38,892 nt of DNA from Tritrichomonas foetus. Taxonomy: Eukaryota > Parabasalia > Tritrichomonadida > Tritrichomonadidae. The notes beneath the pieces were generated by a model that was not told the DNA's origin, did no database searches, and saw only the letters and a program-made list of their open reading frames with translations. Of this stretch, positions 28,385-37,987 are shown piece after piece (within the stretch, counting starts at the first letter, position 1; every line of letters starts with the position of its first letter). The translations under genes and the position numbers were made by a program. The DNA lies in the NCBI GenBank assembly GCA_001839685.1, contig MLAK01000558.1, positions 56,823 through 95,714 on the forward strand, given 5' to 3'.

Positions 28385-29440
28385 CTATTGCTGTGCATCG
28401 AGGATGAGTGGTGGAAGGCGGCGATGGCTTTCTGCTAAGTTTTGTATTGCACACTGCACTATAGAAAAGTCTTGGCTATTGCGGTGTGTTCTCTTTCGAT
28501 AAGGAGTTTTTGTGATCGTCCGACCATTAATGCTCAGAATTCTTTGGCTATCGTGCCATTTTTCATGAACTGAATAGTTTCTTCTTGTTCTGGGCTGTAT
28601 GCCGCTTAAATCAAGAGATTTTATCATGTTTACTGAGTATCTTCTATTTATAATGTTTGATGAAATCCATGGATGCTTCAATGCCTCTTCAGCTGTAATT
28701 CTTTTCTTTGGGTCTTTCGTCAATAACCTCGAGAGAAGGTCATGCAGGGGTTCAGAAATAAGAGAAGAGAACTCAACCTCTTTTGTGACGATGTCATTGA
28801 TCAGTGATAATTGATCACCTGAAAAAGGCAATTGGCCAAATATCATTCCGTACAAAATGACGCCCAAGCTCCACATATCAATAGCCTGGGTATAAGCCTC
28901 GCCAAGGAAGATCTCTGGAGCGACATAATTGAAGGATCCACATGATGTGCTCATAAGTGGGTCTTTTTCGTCGAAGTGCCTGGAAAACCCAAAATCTATC
29001 AGTTTCATTGTATAGTTTTCAGTAAACATAAAATTTTCGAATTTCAAATCTCTGTGCGTGATGTGAGCATGATTGTGTAAGTAGTCGATTGCAGATAGCA
29101 TTTGTCTAAACAAATGTTTTGCTTCAACTTCCCCGATTTTTTCGCGTAGATTGACGTAATTGAGTAATGTGCCATTTGGTAAATATTCCATCTCGAGTAA
29201 AATTTGTTGACCGTCATCAATGACTGAAAAAGTTTCGATGATGTTTTGGTGTGAGAGTTCTTTCACAATTAGGATTTCTCTTTCAAGATACCTGAGTTCA
29301 GTTTCATTGGCATAATTATTTTTATCGATGATCTTCAAGCAAACTATTGCTTCATCCTTAAGACGTTTAGCTTGATAAACCTTGGAGAAAGTTCCAATAC
29401 CCACCATGTCGATGAGTTGATATCCATTGATGGATGACAT
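28385..29440 (-). CDS. CAMK/SNF1-type Ser/Thr protein kinase
   Basis: A 351-aa protein kinase with the catalytic domain at about residues 8-259 and every key residue in place: glycine loop GIGTFSKV (14-21), ATP lysine K36 in VCLKI, C-helix Glu E55, catalytic loop HRDLKFEN with D131, metal-binding DFG (149-151, followed by FSR as in SNF1/MARK kinases), activation segment STSCGSFNYVAPE and DMWSLGVILY. DFGFSR with the CGS-x-x-Y-x-APE segment points to the AMPK/SNF1/MARK branch of CAMK kinases, which phosphorylate Ser/Thr and are themselves activated on the T-loop. The basic 90-residue tail (RKRTHRNSQDF and similar) has no recognised domain. Substrates are unknown. The only in-frame ATG before the kinase fold is used. 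Confidence 0.95.
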   Translation of the reverse strand: MSSINGYQLIDMVGIGTFSKVYQAKRLKDEAIVCLKIIDKNNYANETELRYLEREILIVKELSHQNIIETFSVIDDGQQILLEMEYLPNGTLLNYVNLREKIGEVEAKHLFRQMLSAIDYLHNHAHITHRDLKFENFMFTENYTMKLIDFGFSRHFDEKDPLMSTSCGSFNYVAPEIFLGEAYTQAIDMWSLGVILYGMIFGQLPFSGDQLSLINDIVTKEVEFSSLISEPLHDLLSRLLTKDPKKRITAEEALKHPWISSNIINRRYSVNMIKSLDLSGIQPRTRRNYSVHEKWHDSQRILSINGRTITKTPYRKRTHRNSQDFSIVQCAIQNLAESHRRLPPLILDAQQ

Positions 29441-30186
29441 TCGAAATTGATAATGTCAATAAATCAAATTGTGCATAAAAAATTCACATCATAAAGTTTT
29501 CAGTTTTTCTTTTCTCGATGGATTTGTTTCAGAAATGAAATTGATTTTGAAACATTGAAATATTCAAAACTCATTGTATTTGGTCGATGAAACCTTTCAA
29601 AATTGACATATCGGATATTTTTCGCTGTATCATCATCATGTTCACAAAGGTTTTCTTTCTTAATGGAATATTATTATTATTTTGGGAAACAACAGAAGTC
29701 CAAAAAACTTGGATTTTAATAGTGGTCACTATTTTCTGAATTTGCGTTTACATTCAATTGTATTTCAATAGAATTGAAACCAGAAAGATTTTGAAAATTT
29801 TCTAAAAATTTGCATGAATCATATGTCGAACCTCAATGATTAAGAAAAACATGATTTATCAAAATATTATGAAATACACAAAAAAAGTTTTTTTACAAAC
29901 AATAGAATTTCATCATTTCATCATTGAAAATGTTAATTTGAATATTTGATATTTTATTTTTAGAATATTTGTAAAGAAAATTCTTGAATTACAATATTTT
30001 TTGAAAGTATTCAAAAGATTGTCTGAAAGTATTGTATTATTCAGCTCAATAAGCTCATAAAGATTGCTTAAAGATTATTACCATTAGGATCATGGAAATT
30101 GAATTTTTTGATCAATCTAAGTAATCATCAGAAAAAGTTTCACCTTTACAAATGTAGATATTCATTTTCAATTGAGTTTCGTAATT
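29441..30186. other. Intergenic, no gene seen
   Basis: AT-rich spacer upstream of the kinase gene; stops in all frames and no recognised RNA or regulatory motif. Confidence 0.5.
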
Positions 30187-30440
30187 GTGAAGCTAAAGGT
30201 CAAATAAAGGCCAAAAGTTTGAAAAAAAATGTATAAATATGATGTGAATTTGCTGGTTCTTTCGGTCTCTTCAACTTGGAAGAGGCGCTGGTGAGTGAAC
30301 ACAACTCCAGTTCCATCCTCTGTGTTCACTAGCAGAGCCTCCTCTAATGGACGAATGAGTCGAAGTGGCCCGCTAAGTCACATCACATCGGCCATTTTAA
30401 GTGTCAAAAAAAAACTCATTTTAAGTGTCAAAAAAAAATT
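30187..30440 (+). ncRNA. Candidate structured RNA / dispersed element, copy 2
   Basis: The flanks repeat the blocks of 16276-16411: block A at 30187-30218, AGTCGAAGTGGCCC at 30358-30371, AGTCACATCACAT at 30376-30388 and CATTTTAAGTGTCA at 30393-30406, the last duplicated at 30417-30430 with a 24-bp period. Between the blocks lies a GC-rich core unlike the surroundings. It can form two strong hairpins: CTCTTC-AACTTG-GAAGAG (30267-30284), and a long one (30284-30339) whose stem has ten perfect pairs AGTGAACACA/TGTGTTCACT plus GGC/GCC at its base. A weaker hairpin is GAC/GTC at 30350-30361. It matches no snRNA, SRP RNA, RNase P RNA or tRNA that I recognise. No protein is convincing: the 60-codon frame at 30295-30477 begins with GTG. 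It may be a non-coding RNA gene or a small mobile element. Confidence 0.45.
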
Positions 30441-30536
30441 CTGCCTTGACAAATCATGTAGTAGTGCAGATGTTTAAATAGATAATGATAAATTAAATAA
30501 AAAGATCGGTATTTCCCTCTTTATTTCCAAGGATTT

Positions 30537-31292
30537 TTAAAATGTATTCAAAAAATGAAAATCATCCATGTTCCTTGAATCTAATAAGGAGTTTGATGAT
30601 GAGTCATTCAAAAAAGATGATATATCCCAATTTGGTCTGATTTCATTGATGAATACTTCAAATAAATCATTTTCTAATCCCAAATTTTCCTCATCTTTTG
30701 ATATTACCTGGGATTCATCAAATACATCATGATTTTCAATAATAATTGGAACTGGAAATGGTGATCTCTGTGGTGGCAAAAATAATTTCGGATGCTCAAT
30801 CTTCAACAATGGAAAGGGTATCTTTTTTTGATAATGATTATGCATATATCCCGTATTATAAACATTCCTGACAGTCCATTGTCTTCCAGCATTTGAGTTA
30901 TTTGCAATAGAAGGTAGAATCGATAATAAGTAGGTGTTAGCTTTAGTTCTAGATTTAATTGAATCATATCCAAGTTGCTGAAAACTATTATTAATACTTG
31001 ACTTACATCTATGCATTAATGCTTTGAGTTTTTGAGAATTAACACCTATAAAATTTTCATTTTGTGCAAGTCCAACATGTAATGCTCGAATTTCTCTTCC
31101 TTCACTTCTGCAATTAACAAAATCAAGTATCAAGTTTATTTCTTTTTGGAATGATATTAAATGCGAATATTCTCGTATTCTAGCATTCTGAACATTTTCA
31201 AAATAGTTCATAAGCTTGTTATATTCATTCTGATCTGCTGGTGAAAGATTACAATTTGTGCACTCGCCTTGTGATGGAAAAATCGCATCCAT
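30537..31292 (-). CDS. Initiator-binding-domain (IBD) protein
   Basis: This 251-aa protein resembles the trichomonad-specific family of IBP39, the factor that binds the Inr element in Trichomonas promoters. The winged-helix IBD would cover about residues 20-145: a helix with ILDFVNCRSEGREIR, then the segment LKALMHRCKSSINNSFQQLG (89-108), whose KSSIN-FQ-GY pattern is the part I take as the family signature, then the wing region with RQWTVRN. After it comes a Pro-rich linker (LFLPPQRSPFPVP, about 170-182) and an acidic Asn/Ser/Phe-rich tail that may contact the transcription machinery. It probably binds Inr-like promoter DNA in the nucleus. The family has many paralogues, so it need not be IBP39 itself. 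The recognition is from memory of the motif and is moderate. TAAA overlaps the stop. Confidence 0.6.
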   Translation of the reverse strand: MDAIFPSQGECTNCNLSPADQNEYNKLMNYFENVQNARIREYSHLISFQKEINLILDFVNCRSEGREIRALHVGLAQNENFIGVNSQKLKALMHRCKSSINNSFQQLGYDSIKSRTKANTYLLSILPSIANNSNAGRQWTVRNVYNTGYMHNHYQKKIPFPLLKIEHPKLFLPPQRSPFPVPIIIENHDVFDESQVISKDEENLGLENDLFEVFINEIRPNWDISSFLNDSSSNSLLDSRNMDDFHFLNTF

Positions 31293-32170
31293 AAAATTTT
31301 ATTAATAGAAATTCAAAATCATTGATATTTTTTAAATATCTTCGATTCCATTTATAACTTCATTGTGGAAGGTCATATTTAATTAGATAAACTCATTAGG
31401 GAATCAGATCTACGAATAATCCAATTTATATTCATCAATTACCACAAAATACTTATTCGTTCGTATTTTCTAAAAATGATGTGACAAATTTTAAAGTGTT
31501 CATTTATCTTGAAAAATATCTTATATAAATATAAATATTGTCTCAATTAAACTTAGGAAAATGAATTTGTAAAGGATCAAGAAAGAATCACCAAAACTAG
31601 GAAAGTACATATTCTTTTTTTATTAAACACAAATAAATGCAAAATGTGAAAAAAGGACATAAAAGGATGAATATTGGGATGATTTTTTTCAGTGCTCAAT
31701 GCCTTTAAAACTTTTTTGGAATCTATTACAACTTTTAACAAATCACATATCGTAATTTTAATTGCATTAAATTGTTACTTTTGTATTGAAATATCAGTTT
31801 AATGTGACTATATTTGTGATATTATCTTTTTCAAAACATTGTTTGACGGATTCTCAGTGAATTTGATAATTCAACAGGATTTTTTAATGAGAAATTAATA
31901 GAAATTTCAAAAATTAGAATACTACATAACTGCTCATCTATGTTTTCTATGTCATATATTGAGTATAAACTAGAGAAAGGGTTATGATGTTTTCTGATTT
32001 ATCCTTCTTTTTACTCCTTTATTGATATAACAATGTAACTGCAATAATAATTCTCTATTTTCAAGCAAAGGAAGAAATATATGCGAATGATTTTGAACTG
32101 TTTCCCATAGTTTATTTTTTTCCCTTGAAGATTCTCTTCGAATTGTAAGTGAAATATTAAAATGTTATAT
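31293..32170. other. Intergenic, no gene seen
   Basis: AT-rich DNA upstream of the IBD gene and downstream of the broken minus-strand gene. No ORF of note and no structured RNA recognised. Confidence 0.5.
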
Positions 32171-32812
32171 TTATACTTTTATAATCATTTTCAGTAAGTC
32201 CATACTTATATTGATGCCCAAAATTCGTTGTAATACACATTTCATAGACTTTGAGGTTTGTTGAGATTGTTGGAAGTCAAGATTTCCTAACTCAACATTA
32301 ACACCATTTGAAAATTGGATATTTTCATCTGATGGTGTTGATCAATCTCTTTCCAGATCTATTTTTAATGATGAACAAGCATTTTGAATGCTTTTTTCTA
32401 AATTAGAGTATAGATCTCGAATGAGGTTAATATCTCGAAATAACATCGATTTGAGAATCTGATCAGGATTTGTCGCACAAGGTGAATCTGGCGATGAATT
32501 TTCTTTCTCCGAATTTTCATTTGAAAGCGCTTGGTCTGTCTGATAATGGCTAGTATCGAATGGTTCATAATCTGTTATTAGTTCTTTTTGTTGAGAATTT
32601 TCTAGTGTAGTTTCAAAAAGTTCGATATTCACATGATATTGATTCTGATCTCTTTTTATTTCTTTCATTATATCATAAAATGCATCTACACCCTCTATAC
32701 ATTCATAAAGGCCTTGTGAAAATTATGGTTTCTCTATTCACTTATGAAAAAGCCTCTCATCTTGATGATATCGTAAACTAAGTTTTGAAAGCCTAAACTT
32801 TCTAATTATCAT
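32171..32812 (-). pseudogene. Gene with three in-frame stops, product unknown
   Basis: One minus-strand frame reads protein-like sequence from ATG 32812 to TAA 32171, but is broken three times without any frame change: TGA at 32740-32738, TAA at 32725-32723 and TGA at 32344-32342. Pieces in order: MIIRKFRLSKLSLRYHQDE; then SQGLYECIEGVDAFYDIM; then the longest open part, with an internal ATG at 32668 (108 codons, Ser/Glu/Asn-rich middle, then LFRDINLIRDLYSNLEKSI); then SDENIQFSNGVNVELGNL and a helical end. The intact 108-codon ORF (32342-32668) could still be made on its own. I do not recognise the family. It is divergent from the OB/FG gene, whose start is 133 bp away. Simple pseudogene, sequencing errors or stop read-through are all possible. 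Confidence 0.45.
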
Positions 32813-32931
32813 TGGATTATTTCAGATGATTCCTGTTTTGAAGGATAAAATCAAGAGAAGTGATGGGAAAAAGCTGATAAAAAAAATCTTCTTTTATGTG
32901 TGACTATTTTATTGTTGTCAAATCTGACATA

Positions 32932-32937
32932 TCATTT
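32932..32937 (+). promoter_or_regulatory. Inr-like TCATTT for the OB/FG gene
   Basis: TCATTT with its A at 32934, exactly 12 nt upstream of ATG 32946, the same spacing as for the ankyrin gene. It suggests that the broken gene kept, or recently had, a promoter. Confidence 0.45.
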
Positions 32938-32945
32938 CATCCAAT

Positions 32946-35150
32946 ATGAGTTTTAGTTTCTCGTTCAATCAACCACCTACCTCGAAAATAATTAAAGATT
33001 CATCTCTGACACTTAACTATATCGAATCATGTGTTGTTGGTCAACTCTATAATTTAGTTGTTTTAGTTGAAGATATCATTTATCAAAATGATGATTTTGG
33101 AAATCTCAATAGCATGATATTGATCATCAGAGATCCCACTGAAAAATGTAAATGTGAAATACCGCGAAGTATTTCAAAGTTTTATGCAAATGTTTTAGAA
33201 TGTTGGAAATACTATAAAATTGAAAAATGTCTTCGATTGTCAAAAGAAGAATTTTATATTACATTTGAAAGTAAAATTCATGAAATGATGAATTTTGAAT
33301 GTAAACAAATAGTGGCCGAAATAAATCCTGATGATTTTAAACGGCCCATCAATCGTACAATTGAGCCTGTTACAAACTATAATGATATTCAAATTTTCTC
33401 TTCAATAGATTATCTAAGTGTTGAAGGATGCATTAAAACGAAATCATTATTTGAAAATGGTTCGTTTTTCTTTATTATTACTGAAACAGGATGTCCCTCT
33501 TCGAAATGTCATGAAATTAAAGCATCAGTAGAAGAGTCTGAATTTAAATTTTATAACTCATTAAAAGAAGGAGCACATATTATAATTAATTCCTTTTACC
33601 CAACTAGTAAAACTAATATTCAAATTACAAAGGATTCAGATGTTATTCAATTAACTCAAAAAAGCTATGAGCGGAAAGTAAGTTCTTTTCTTCACTACTA
33701 TGCTCTATTTGATTTGGATATGAAGCATAAAGAAAACACTATTGTGACTAAATATCAGGATCATAATATAATATATGTAATTGTTCAAGACAATTAATCA
33801 AACTCAACAAAATTATTATGTGATATTGACATTTTCAATTCATTAAAAATTGGAAATAAATATTCTCTCCATTGTAAAGGATTTACGGTGATAGATAATA
33901 GACAATTGCTTCATAAAATTGTATCTTATGAAGACCATGGACAAGATCAAAAATATAAAAACTTGTTTGAAAATTTATCTGGTTTGAAATTAAAACCTTT
34001 CTCAAAAACCATGAAACAAACTGAAGACGATTTATTCGCATGGAAACTTGAAAAAGGGAAGAGATATAGCTTTCCTGCAGAAGTTATAAAAACACGCACT
34101 TTAGAAAATTTCAAAAATTGTAAAAATAGTTTTTCTTTAACATTGAAATGTAAAACAAAATCTGGTGAATGCTTTATAGAATGTATAAACACTAATTCAC
34201 ATATTAAAGAAAGTATGTTTACAGAGGAAGATACAATATGGGATTTCTTTGACATAATGCTAATTCTGGATGAAAATCCACATTTCTTAATCGATACAGA
34301 TTCGAAAGTTAAACGACATGGAATTCGATTCCTCCCTAGTGGTTATGATAATCTTTTGGAATTTCTTCCAGATAACTTAGTTAAAATTGTTTCATGTGAG
34401 CCAATTACTATTAGAGGACAACTCGAATCCAGGAAAGTAGAAATTATTGAAGATTTTTCTTCGGCAACCAAAGAAATGAAGGTAACATTCATCATGAGTC
34501 CATCGAGTTCCAACATTCAGTCATTTTTTTCCCCAGTTACATCAGTAACTTATCGAACAATACTTATAAGTGGAAAGAACTTTCACATCTTTGATCAAGT
34601 GAATATAAACGGCTTATATTTTTGTACATCTTCCAAATATTGCGTTCATTCCACACACCTATCGATTAATCTTGATGAATGCGAATTTGGTAACAATTAT
34701 TTTCTTGAAACCAAAGCTACACAGCCAAATCAGACCAAATCTACGACTCAAAAACCATTTGTATTTAATTTTGGATCTATACCTAAACCTACAGATGGAC
34801 GTGGATTTGGATCTACAACTGGACCTACAGCTGGACGTGGATTTGGATCTACAACTGGACCTACAGCTGGATTTGGAGGTGGAGGTGGTACTGGACCTAC
34901 AGCTGGATTTAATTTTGGATCTACAACTGGATTTAATTTTGGATCTACAACTGGACGTGGATTTGGATCTACAACTGGACCTACAGCTGGACCTACAGCT
35001 GGAGGTGGAGGTGGAGGTGGTACTGGGGCATTTAGTTCTAAATCTTCATATGAATCTAAAACTGGATCTACATTGTGATTTGGACTTAAAGCTGAAGCCG
35101 ATACAAAATTTGATTTTATTAATATATCGAGAACTAGTAATGAGTTTTAA
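32946..35150 (+). pseudogene. OB-fold (RPA1-like) protein with FG-repeat tail, broken by in-frame stops
   Basis: Starting at ATG 32946 the frame runs 283 codons to TAA 33795-33797, continues open in the same frame for 426 codons to TGA 35076-35078, and again for 23 codons (FGLKAEADTKFDF...) to TAA 35148-35150. No frameshift separates the three parts, so they look like one protein of about 730 residues. The first part begins MSFSFSFNQPP and then resembles an RPA70 OB-fold: IIRDPTEKCKC followed by KFYANVLECWKYYKIEKC and FYITFESK, comparable to the strand order in RPA DNA-binding domain A; a second such domain may follow. Similar beta-rich sequence fills the second part. The tail (from about 34764) is an FG-rich repeat. 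Single-stranded DNA binding or nuclear-pore association would be guesses. The first ORF (32946-33797) may be expressed alone. The fold call is weak; the broken single frame is directly visible. Confidence 0.5.
34773..35045 (+). repeat. FG-rich GSTTGPTAG coding repeat
   Basis: In-frame degenerate repeats of ggatctacaactggacc and related 9- and 12-nt blocks encode GFGSTTGPTAG, FNFGSTTG and Gly-rich runs. Counting the flanks at 34764 and 35079 there are eight FG dipeptides. The TGA at 35076 lies where repeat units have GGA, so it could stem from a single G-to-T change in a Gly codon. Confidence 0.8.
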
Positions 35151-35392
35151 ATTCCCAAAATTGATAAAAATTCATAAAATTGTTAATCTCCAATACTATG
35201 AACTTGATTGTTTTTTTTTTTTTTTTCCCTTTCTTTCTTTCTATATTAATGGAGGAAAATCAATAAACAATATATAAGAAACACGCAGGCATTTTATTTA
35301 ATCGGCTAATATCATCAGATATTGACGAGTAAAATCGAAAAATAAAAATAATAGAATTACGAATTATAACAATATTTACAAATATTAGGTGG
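35151..35392. other. Short convergent intergenic region
   Basis: Contains a poly-T run (35212-35226) followed by CT-rich sequence, between the convergent ends of the OB/FG gene and the next minus-strand gene. Probably 3' UTR and termination sequence. Confidence 0.4.
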
Positions 35393-37987
35393 TTATATAG
35401 TAGTTTGAGCAGACGAGCTTTGCATTTCTATTTCAGATAGAACAGGTTCAGCTTCTATTGGAGGTGATTTTGGCTCTTCAATTTGATCTTGTATTTGTTC
35501 TTTTGCTTCTTTTTTAGTTTTATCTTCCAATTCAGCCTTTTTCATTTCTGCAATTTCTTCTTCTTCTGTCATGGTTTGAACATAAATATCATTGAATGAA
35601 ATCACTTGTTTCTGATTCTTTGGTTTTCTTCTTTCTTTTCTTCGTGGTTTCTTTACTTTCTCCATTTCTTTTACTTCTTCTTCCTCTTCTTTCACTTCTT
35701 CTTCCTCCTCTTCATATTCTTGATTTTCATCGAACGTTACTCCTGCCATTCCAATTTTCGCTGCTGCATTATTGAATGACTCGAGTGCTTCAACATGTGT
35801 GAATGGAGATTTATCATTTAATGAACGATAAACGGAAACAAGTGCATCAAATGAACCTTTCAAATCACCTACCAAATTCTTCCATGCAGTGATTAACGAA
35901 TCTGAAATAATTGCGTATAAAACAAGCCTGGTTTCAATATATTTAGAATCAGCGCGAGTAATTGTGGAATCTTTGACTGATGCCCATTTTTCTTGAATTT
36001 CTACAAAAACACGGTTGTTTAAATCATCAATTACACGTTTTTGTAAATCAGCCATTGCTTCTCTGACATATTTCAAGGCATTTTCAATTGAGGGTCTTAT
36101 TTCGAGGATAAAGTCAATAATTTCTTCATTATCTGGAATTTTATGGAAAAGGTTTCTTGGCCACGCAATTAGTTGTTTTTCTGAATCTAATAATGAATCA
36201 ATAATTGATTGAAGTTCTTCAAAATTATGGAAATTATTAAACCTTCTGGAATATTCAACTTGCTTTCTAAGTTCTTTCATAAAGTTTCGTAAACTTAAAG
36301 ATTTAAATTGGAAATAATTAAAAGCATCTTCGATTTCTGCATAGGCCGCTTTCAACATATCTTTATGATCGTTGAACCTTTCAATTGTCAACATTGGATT
36401 TTCATGTGGACATTCATACTCAGGATCAACTTCACAAATGATATCTGAAGAAATTAGCTTATTAGAAAGCAAATAAGCATGTTTTATATCAGCAACAACA
36501 GATTCAACCCATTTATGAAATTCTTCATGTGATGGAGTAATAACTATTCCTTCGTCAAGATCAAAAATTGCATAAATTTTATTCATTCTTCGTTTTTCAA
36601 CATACGTCGGTGTAAATCTATTTAAATATTTCAGTAGGCATTTCTGACACTGCTTAACCAGCGTTCCATTATAAACAGCTCTTGCACGAGAGAAAAACCT
36701 TCCTAAATAATTTTGCCTGAGGAAAGCAACTTTTCTTTCTTTTCGAAGAAGAATGTTTCTTTCTCTTTGTCTGGAAAGTGAAGGGAATCTCCATTTTAGA
36801 TCACCTGAATATTCTTCAAGAGCAGGAGGTAAAAGATTTAATGAATGCAACTCTTCAAAATCAAGTTGCATTTGTAAATTTGTTGCTCGAATTTGCCGGA
36901 AAAACTCAGAAAGTGTGTTTTCGGTGTCCCCAGCCATTTTTATTGTAATTTCCTCCATCTCCATAATTGACTTGTTAGAAACTGTTTGGAATTCATCAAA
37001 TTGAACGTCATTAACAGCCTCATCGAAATCATTCGGGAAAATACTCAAAGGATCAGTGAATTTTATGATATCTTCACGAATCTTATCGATTAATTGAGAA
37101 AATAGTGGACGAGCGACAATATCAGCACGATCGAAATTAGCAACGATACGACGGAATCTTTTTTCACGAAATAGTTCGCGCCAAACGAAGAAACATTTTC
37201 CAACATTATTATTCTTAAATATTTGGCGTACCATGAATTCATTCGACTGGTCGAGCACGAATTGTGGAAGCGGATTAACAGCGGCCATATTTCCTGTGAA
37301 TTTTGTGACACCTGTTCCAGATAACATTTCAAAATGATTTCCAATCATGTACGTTGGAAACTTCGGCGGCATGATGTGGATGTCGAGGCTCTTTGGCCGC
37401 ATAACTTTTCCTGTGAAAAAAGTGGGATTGTCCCGAATATACAAAGTTGATATAACATTATCATGAGTCTGAGTGAGCGGCGGCAGCTGTGGTTTGAAAC
37501 TCACTCGAGCAGTACGTTTAGCGAAAGGTAATTGACCAAGTTTTGGCGTCTGTGGAACACTTCTTACCGTTGAAAGTTGAACAACAGGATTTAAATCGGA
37601 AATTTTCGGGCGTGGAGTTCTGGCGGTTTGACAGCGGTTGTTGCTTAATCGTCTACTTCTGGGATTCCTTGTTGATCGGCTTGATTTTGGAGTTCGCGGG
37701 GTTTTTATTGTGGAGTTGATCATCAAATTGGTGGCGAGAGATAAATCGGGAACATAATGCATGGGAGAAAGACCTTCAATGCATGGATCTAACATCCCAG
37801 AAAAGAGACCACTTCCGTAAGACGCGAGCATCGGGATAAAATATCGAATTTCATCTGTGATTAAAACTTTTTGGTTTAATTGAATTAACCGAGAAAAAAA
37901 CGTTGATAAATTATCGGGGGTTTTGTCTTTCTGTGGAAGATCGAAAAAGCGGTGACAGAGTGTCGCAAATTCTTCTTCCAAGCTCAT
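35393..37987 (-). CDS. Protein with weak dynein heavy chain stem similarity
   Basis: An 864-aa protein without catalytic motifs. Residues about 90-165 are basic and disordered, with a TPR/SR-rich stretch (TPRTPKSSRSTRNPRSRR). A segment near 245-285 reads EFMVRQIFKNNNVGKCFFVW then RELFREKRFRRI, which resembles the F-x-W-K-x-F-x-V-W-R-K-x-V-R pattern in the N-terminal stem of axonemal inner-arm dynein heavy chains. Helical sequence then runs to about 760, including FDLDEGIVITPSHEEFHKWV, also reminiscent of the stem. A Glu-rich then Lys/Arg-rich tail follows (about 760-800: EEEEEEVKEEEEEVKEMEKV). No AAA+ motor part exists, so if related it is a stem-only relative that could act in dynein or axoneme assembly. 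The link is by eye and uncertain; otherwise unknown. ATG 37987 is the first in the frame. Confidence 0.75.
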   Translation of the reverse strand: MSLEEEFATLCHRFFDLPQKDKTPDNLSTFFSRLIQLNQKVLITDEIRYFIPMLASYGSGLFSGMLDPCIEGLSPMHYVPDLSLATNLMINSTIKTPRTPKSSRSTRNPRSRRLSNNRCQTARTPRPKISDLNPVVQLSTVRSVPQTPKLGQLPFAKRTARVSFKPQLPPLTQTHDNVISTLYIRDNPTFFTGKVMRPKSLDIHIMPPKFPTYMIGNHFEMLSGTGVTKFTGNMAAVNPLPQFVLDQSNEFMVRQIFKNNNVGKCFFVWRELFREKRFRRIVANFDRADIVARPLFSQLIDKIREDIIKFTDPLSIFPNDFDEAVNDVQFDEFQTVSNKSIMEMEEITIKMAGDTENTLSEFFRQIRATNLQMQLDFEELHSLNLLPPALEEYSGDLKWRFPSLSRQRERNILLRKERKVAFLRQNYLGRFFSRARAVYNGTLVKQCQKCLLKYLNRFTPTYVEKRRMNKIYAIFDLDEGIVITPSHEEFHKWVESVVADIKHAYLLSNKLISSDIICEVDPEYECPHENPMLTIERFNDHKDMLKAAYAEIEDAFNYFQFKSLSLRNFMKELRKQVEYSRRFNNFHNFEELQSIIDSLLDSEKQLIAWPRNLFHKIPDNEEIIDFILEIRPSIENALKYVREAMADLQKRVIDDLNNRVFVEIQEKWASVKDSTITRADSKYIETRLVLYAIISDSLITAWKNLVGDLKGSFDALVSVYRSLNDKSPFTHVEALESFNNAAAKIGMAGVTFDENQEYEEEEEEVKEEEEEVKEMEKVKKPRRKERRKPKNQKQVISFNDIYVQTMTEEEEIAEMKKAELEDKTKKEAKEQIQDQIEEPKSPPIEAEPVLSEIEMQSSSAQTTI

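Noticed and set aside
30341..30371. Hammerhead ribozyme core in the dispersed element
   Set aside because: CTAATGG...GTCGAAGT has the GAA and a small stem, but the invariant G5 of CUGAUGA is A, position 9 is G, and no proper cleavage triplet with a paired stem III was found.
33888..35078. Separate 396-aa gene starting at 33888
   Set aside because: Its first codon is GTG, and the same frame is open directly from the TAA at 33795-33797, so it is the continuation of the upstream frame.
34672..35277. 201-aa plus ORF rich in Leu, Asp and Gln
   Set aside because: It is the alternate-frame shadow of the FG-rich repeat.
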